Shown: positions 5,504 to 6,692 of the stretch, one piece after another
Layout of the letters: each line of letters begins with the position of its first letter
How positions within the stretch are numbered: position 1 is the stretch's first letter
NCBI GenBank assembly: GCA_003532515.1
Contig: DOEX01000003.1
Location: 1 to 6,692, forward strand
Source of the DNA: Anaerolineaceae bacterium
Lineage (GTDB): Bacteria > Chloroflexota > Anaerolineae > Anaerolineales > Anaerolineaceae
Length of the DNA stretch: 6,692 bases
Direction of reading: 5' to 3'
The notes under the pieces: model-generated
What the model saw: the letters and a program-made list of their open reading frames with translations, nothing else
Told to the model about the DNA's origin: nothing
The model's database searches: none
Position numbers and translations under genes: made by a program

Positions 5504-6584
5504 AACAATATTCCCGAAGTTACTGACAGCATGCATTTTAATATTATTTCTCAATGCGTGTAGCCATAATAGGTCTAGCAATATACTATCTACCAAGACA
5601 TTAACAACTATCCCATCAACAGTCACCGATGTAAGCACTTTGCTGGTTGAATATGATCTCATGGAGATTCCTCTACCTGGTGAATTAGACTCAGCAAATA
5701 TGGAATATTCAGGACTTTCCTGGTATGGCAAGTATTTGATCTTACTTCCTCAATTTCCAAACAGAATAAGCCATGACGATGAAGGATTTCTTTACGCGAT
5801 CAATAAGGACAACCTGATGGCTTTTCTCGATAATCCGACTACTGAGGTACTTGTTGACCCAATACCATTCGATGACGCAGGTCTCTCCAAGCAATTAGTC
5901 GGCTTTGAAGGATTTGAGGCTATTGTTTTCATTGAAGATTCTGTTTATTTGACAATTGAAACACGTGGCGGCAACCCGATGAAGGCTTTCATTGTGAAGG
6001 GGGTTGTTGCATCAGATGAAAATTCAATCACAGCAATTCGGCTGGATCCATCCAGCCTGGTTGAGCTGACCGTACAAAACAATAACAGTAATGCCAGTTA
6101 CGAGGCTTTGACCAGCGATGGGAAATTTATCTACGCTTTTTTTGAACGAAACGGAGAAGCTCAGAACAATCACCCTATTGCAATCAGGTTGGATTCGGAT
6201 CTCAAGAACTGGAAAGAAATTCCATTAGATTTCATAAACTATCGCTTGACTGATGCCACTTTGATGGACGAGGATGGTAGTTTCTGGATGATCAATTATT
6301 TCTTCCCAGGAGATACTCACCTGGCGGTTAGTGAGGATCCAATTTCAATTAAGTTTGGTTTAACCGAGAGCCATCGAGAAAACGATCCGGTTGAACGCTT
6401 AGTGAAGTTCAATATAACTCAGGAAGACATCGTTTTAACAGATGATCCTCCTTTGTACCTGCAACTTTTAGAAAACGACGAAGCCCGAAACTGGGAAGGG
6501 CTGGCTGCATGGGACCAAACCGGATTTTTGTTGATTACGGATAAATTTCCAGATTCAATTCTTGGTTACCTCAAGATAAAGTAA
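5496..6584 (+). CDS. Predicted beta-propeller lipoprotein, phytase-like/esterase-like
   Basis: The frame is open from 5397, but the start at ATG 5496 is chosen because it begins a clear lipoprotein signal: MNKTIFPK, hydrophobic 9-21 and lipobox LNAC with Cys22. This gives 362 residues. The start overlaps the nuclease stop by 8 nt (ATGAATAA), so translation is probably coupled. After a Ser/Thr-rich linker the protein has spaced, similar elements: SGLSW (72-76), GFEGFEA (136-142), YEALTS (202-207), TDATLMDEDGSFWMINYFF (252-270) and NWEGLA (332-337) followed by TDKFP (348-352). Such periodic EGL/EAL elements are what a phytase-like ('esterase-like activity of phytase') or SdiA-regulated-type propeller shows. 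I recall similar hypothetical lipoproteins but cannot name a proven activity. It is probably displayed on the cell surface with the nuclease, perhaps acting on phosphoesters. The lipoprotein call is firm; the enzyme family is tentative. Confidence 0.8.
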   Translation: MNKTIFPKLLTACILILFLNACSHNRSSNILSTKTLTTIPSTVTDVSTLLVEYDLMEIPLPGELDSANMEYSGLSWYGKYLILLPQFPNRISHDDEGFLYAINKDNLMAFLDNPTTEVLVDPIPFDDAGLSKQLVGFEGFEAIVFIEDSVYLTIETRGGNPMKAFIVKGVVASDENSITAIRLDPSSLVELTVQNNNSNASYEALTSDGKFIYAFFERNGEAQNNHPIAIRLDSDLKNWKEIPLDFINYRLTDATLMDEDGSFWMINYFFPGDTHLAVSEDPISIKFGLTESHRENDPVERLVKFNITQEDIVLTDDPPLYLQLLENDEARNWEGLAAWDQTGFLLITDKFPDSILGYLKIK

Positions 6585-6655
6585 AATAAAACCCGGAATC
6601 GGTTTGGTAAAGCAAAAATACTGAAAAAAAATAATAGAAAACTGGTATTATTGTT

Positions 6656-6661
6656 TATAAT
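6656..6661 (+). promoter_or_regulatory. Putative -10 hexamer TATAAT
   Basis: A consensus -10 hexamer lies in AT-rich DNA 10 nt before an ATG at 6672. No recognisable -35 is present, and chance occurrence is likely in such sequence. It could drive a gene starting at the right edge, with the same short-leader layout as the divergent genes. Confidence 0.25.
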
Positions 6662-6692
6662 GAATTTTTGGATGGTCAATGTAAAAAAGAAG
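6660..6692 (+). CDS. Possible start of a further gene, truncated by the window edge
   Basis: An open frame reads MNFWMVNVKKK from ATG 6660, or MVNVKKK from ATG 6672 in the same frame, to the end of the window. The Lys-rich beginning could be the n-region of a signal peptide or membrane protein. Only 11 codons are visible and no Shine-Dalgarno is present, so this is a weak suggestion that depends on sequence beyond the window. Confidence 0.2.
   Translation, partial: MNFWMVNVKKK

Larger units (their letters stand above)
6585..6692. other. AT-rich intergenic tail with weak promoter-like sequence
   Basis: These 108 bases follow the propeller lipoprotein gene. A weak inverted repeat AAACC/GGTTT (6589-6593 with 6601-6605) is not followed by a T run, so it is not called a terminator. 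A perfect TATAAT occurs at 6656-6661 with no good -35. Confidence 0.5.

Noticed and set aside
6589..6605. Weak hairpin AAACC...GGTTT after the propeller lipoprotein gene
   Set aside because: The stem is only 5-6 bp and no T run follows, so it does not qualify as an intrinsic terminator.

Overview
The window looks like a bacterial chromosome fragment of moderate base composition, slightly AT-rich by eye. It carries single-copy housekeeping and accessory genes and shows no mobile element, RNA gene or CRISPR array. The mix of families recalls Chloroflexota, especially Anaerolineae-like genomes: a solo SpoIIE/PP2C-like domain protein, an SDR-type threonine dehydrogenase homologue, a ketosphinganine-reductase-like SDR, and paired lipoproteins with an ExeM-type nuclease. 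That assignment rests on recalled family resemblance only and is tentative.

The layout is two divergent transcription units separated by about 70 bp. The left unit is on the minus strand, reading from 3546 down to 1. Its five genes are packed with gaps of 9 bp, 8 bp, a 1-nt stop/start overlap and 16 bp. In order they are a SpoIIE/PP2C-type phosphatase domain protein, an SDR-type L-threonine 3-dehydrogenase-like enzyme, an FmdB-type zinc ribbon, an SDR closest to 3-ketodihydrosphingosine reductase, and the N-terminal 241 residues of a DUF1998-associated DEAD/DEAH (YprA/MrfA/Hrq1-like) helicase that runs off the left edge. This is a plausible operon, but the products do not form an obvious single pathway.

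The right unit is on the plus strand, from 3614 to 6584. It encodes two lipoproteins that overlap by 8 nt. The first is a large secreted endonuclease/exonuclease/phosphatase-fold protein with an N-terminal OB-like region. The second is a predicted beta-propeller lipoprotein of phytase-like/esterase-like appearance. Both should be anchored on the outer face of a membrane and made together; scavenging of extracellular nucleic acid or phosphate is a reasonable but unproven reading. A possible further gene begins at 6660 or 6672 and leaves the window.

The most unusual signals are four. The divergent first genes share a start layout, with a -10-like hexamer exactly 7 nt before each ATG and no Shine-Dalgarno, which suggests leaderless mRNAs. 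Two expected metal-binding Asp residues of the SpoIIE-like protein are both Glu. A eukaryote-like ketosphinganine reductase signature sits in a bacterial operon. The nuclease and propeller lipoproteins look translationally coupled. I found no clear evidence of a wholly new system.
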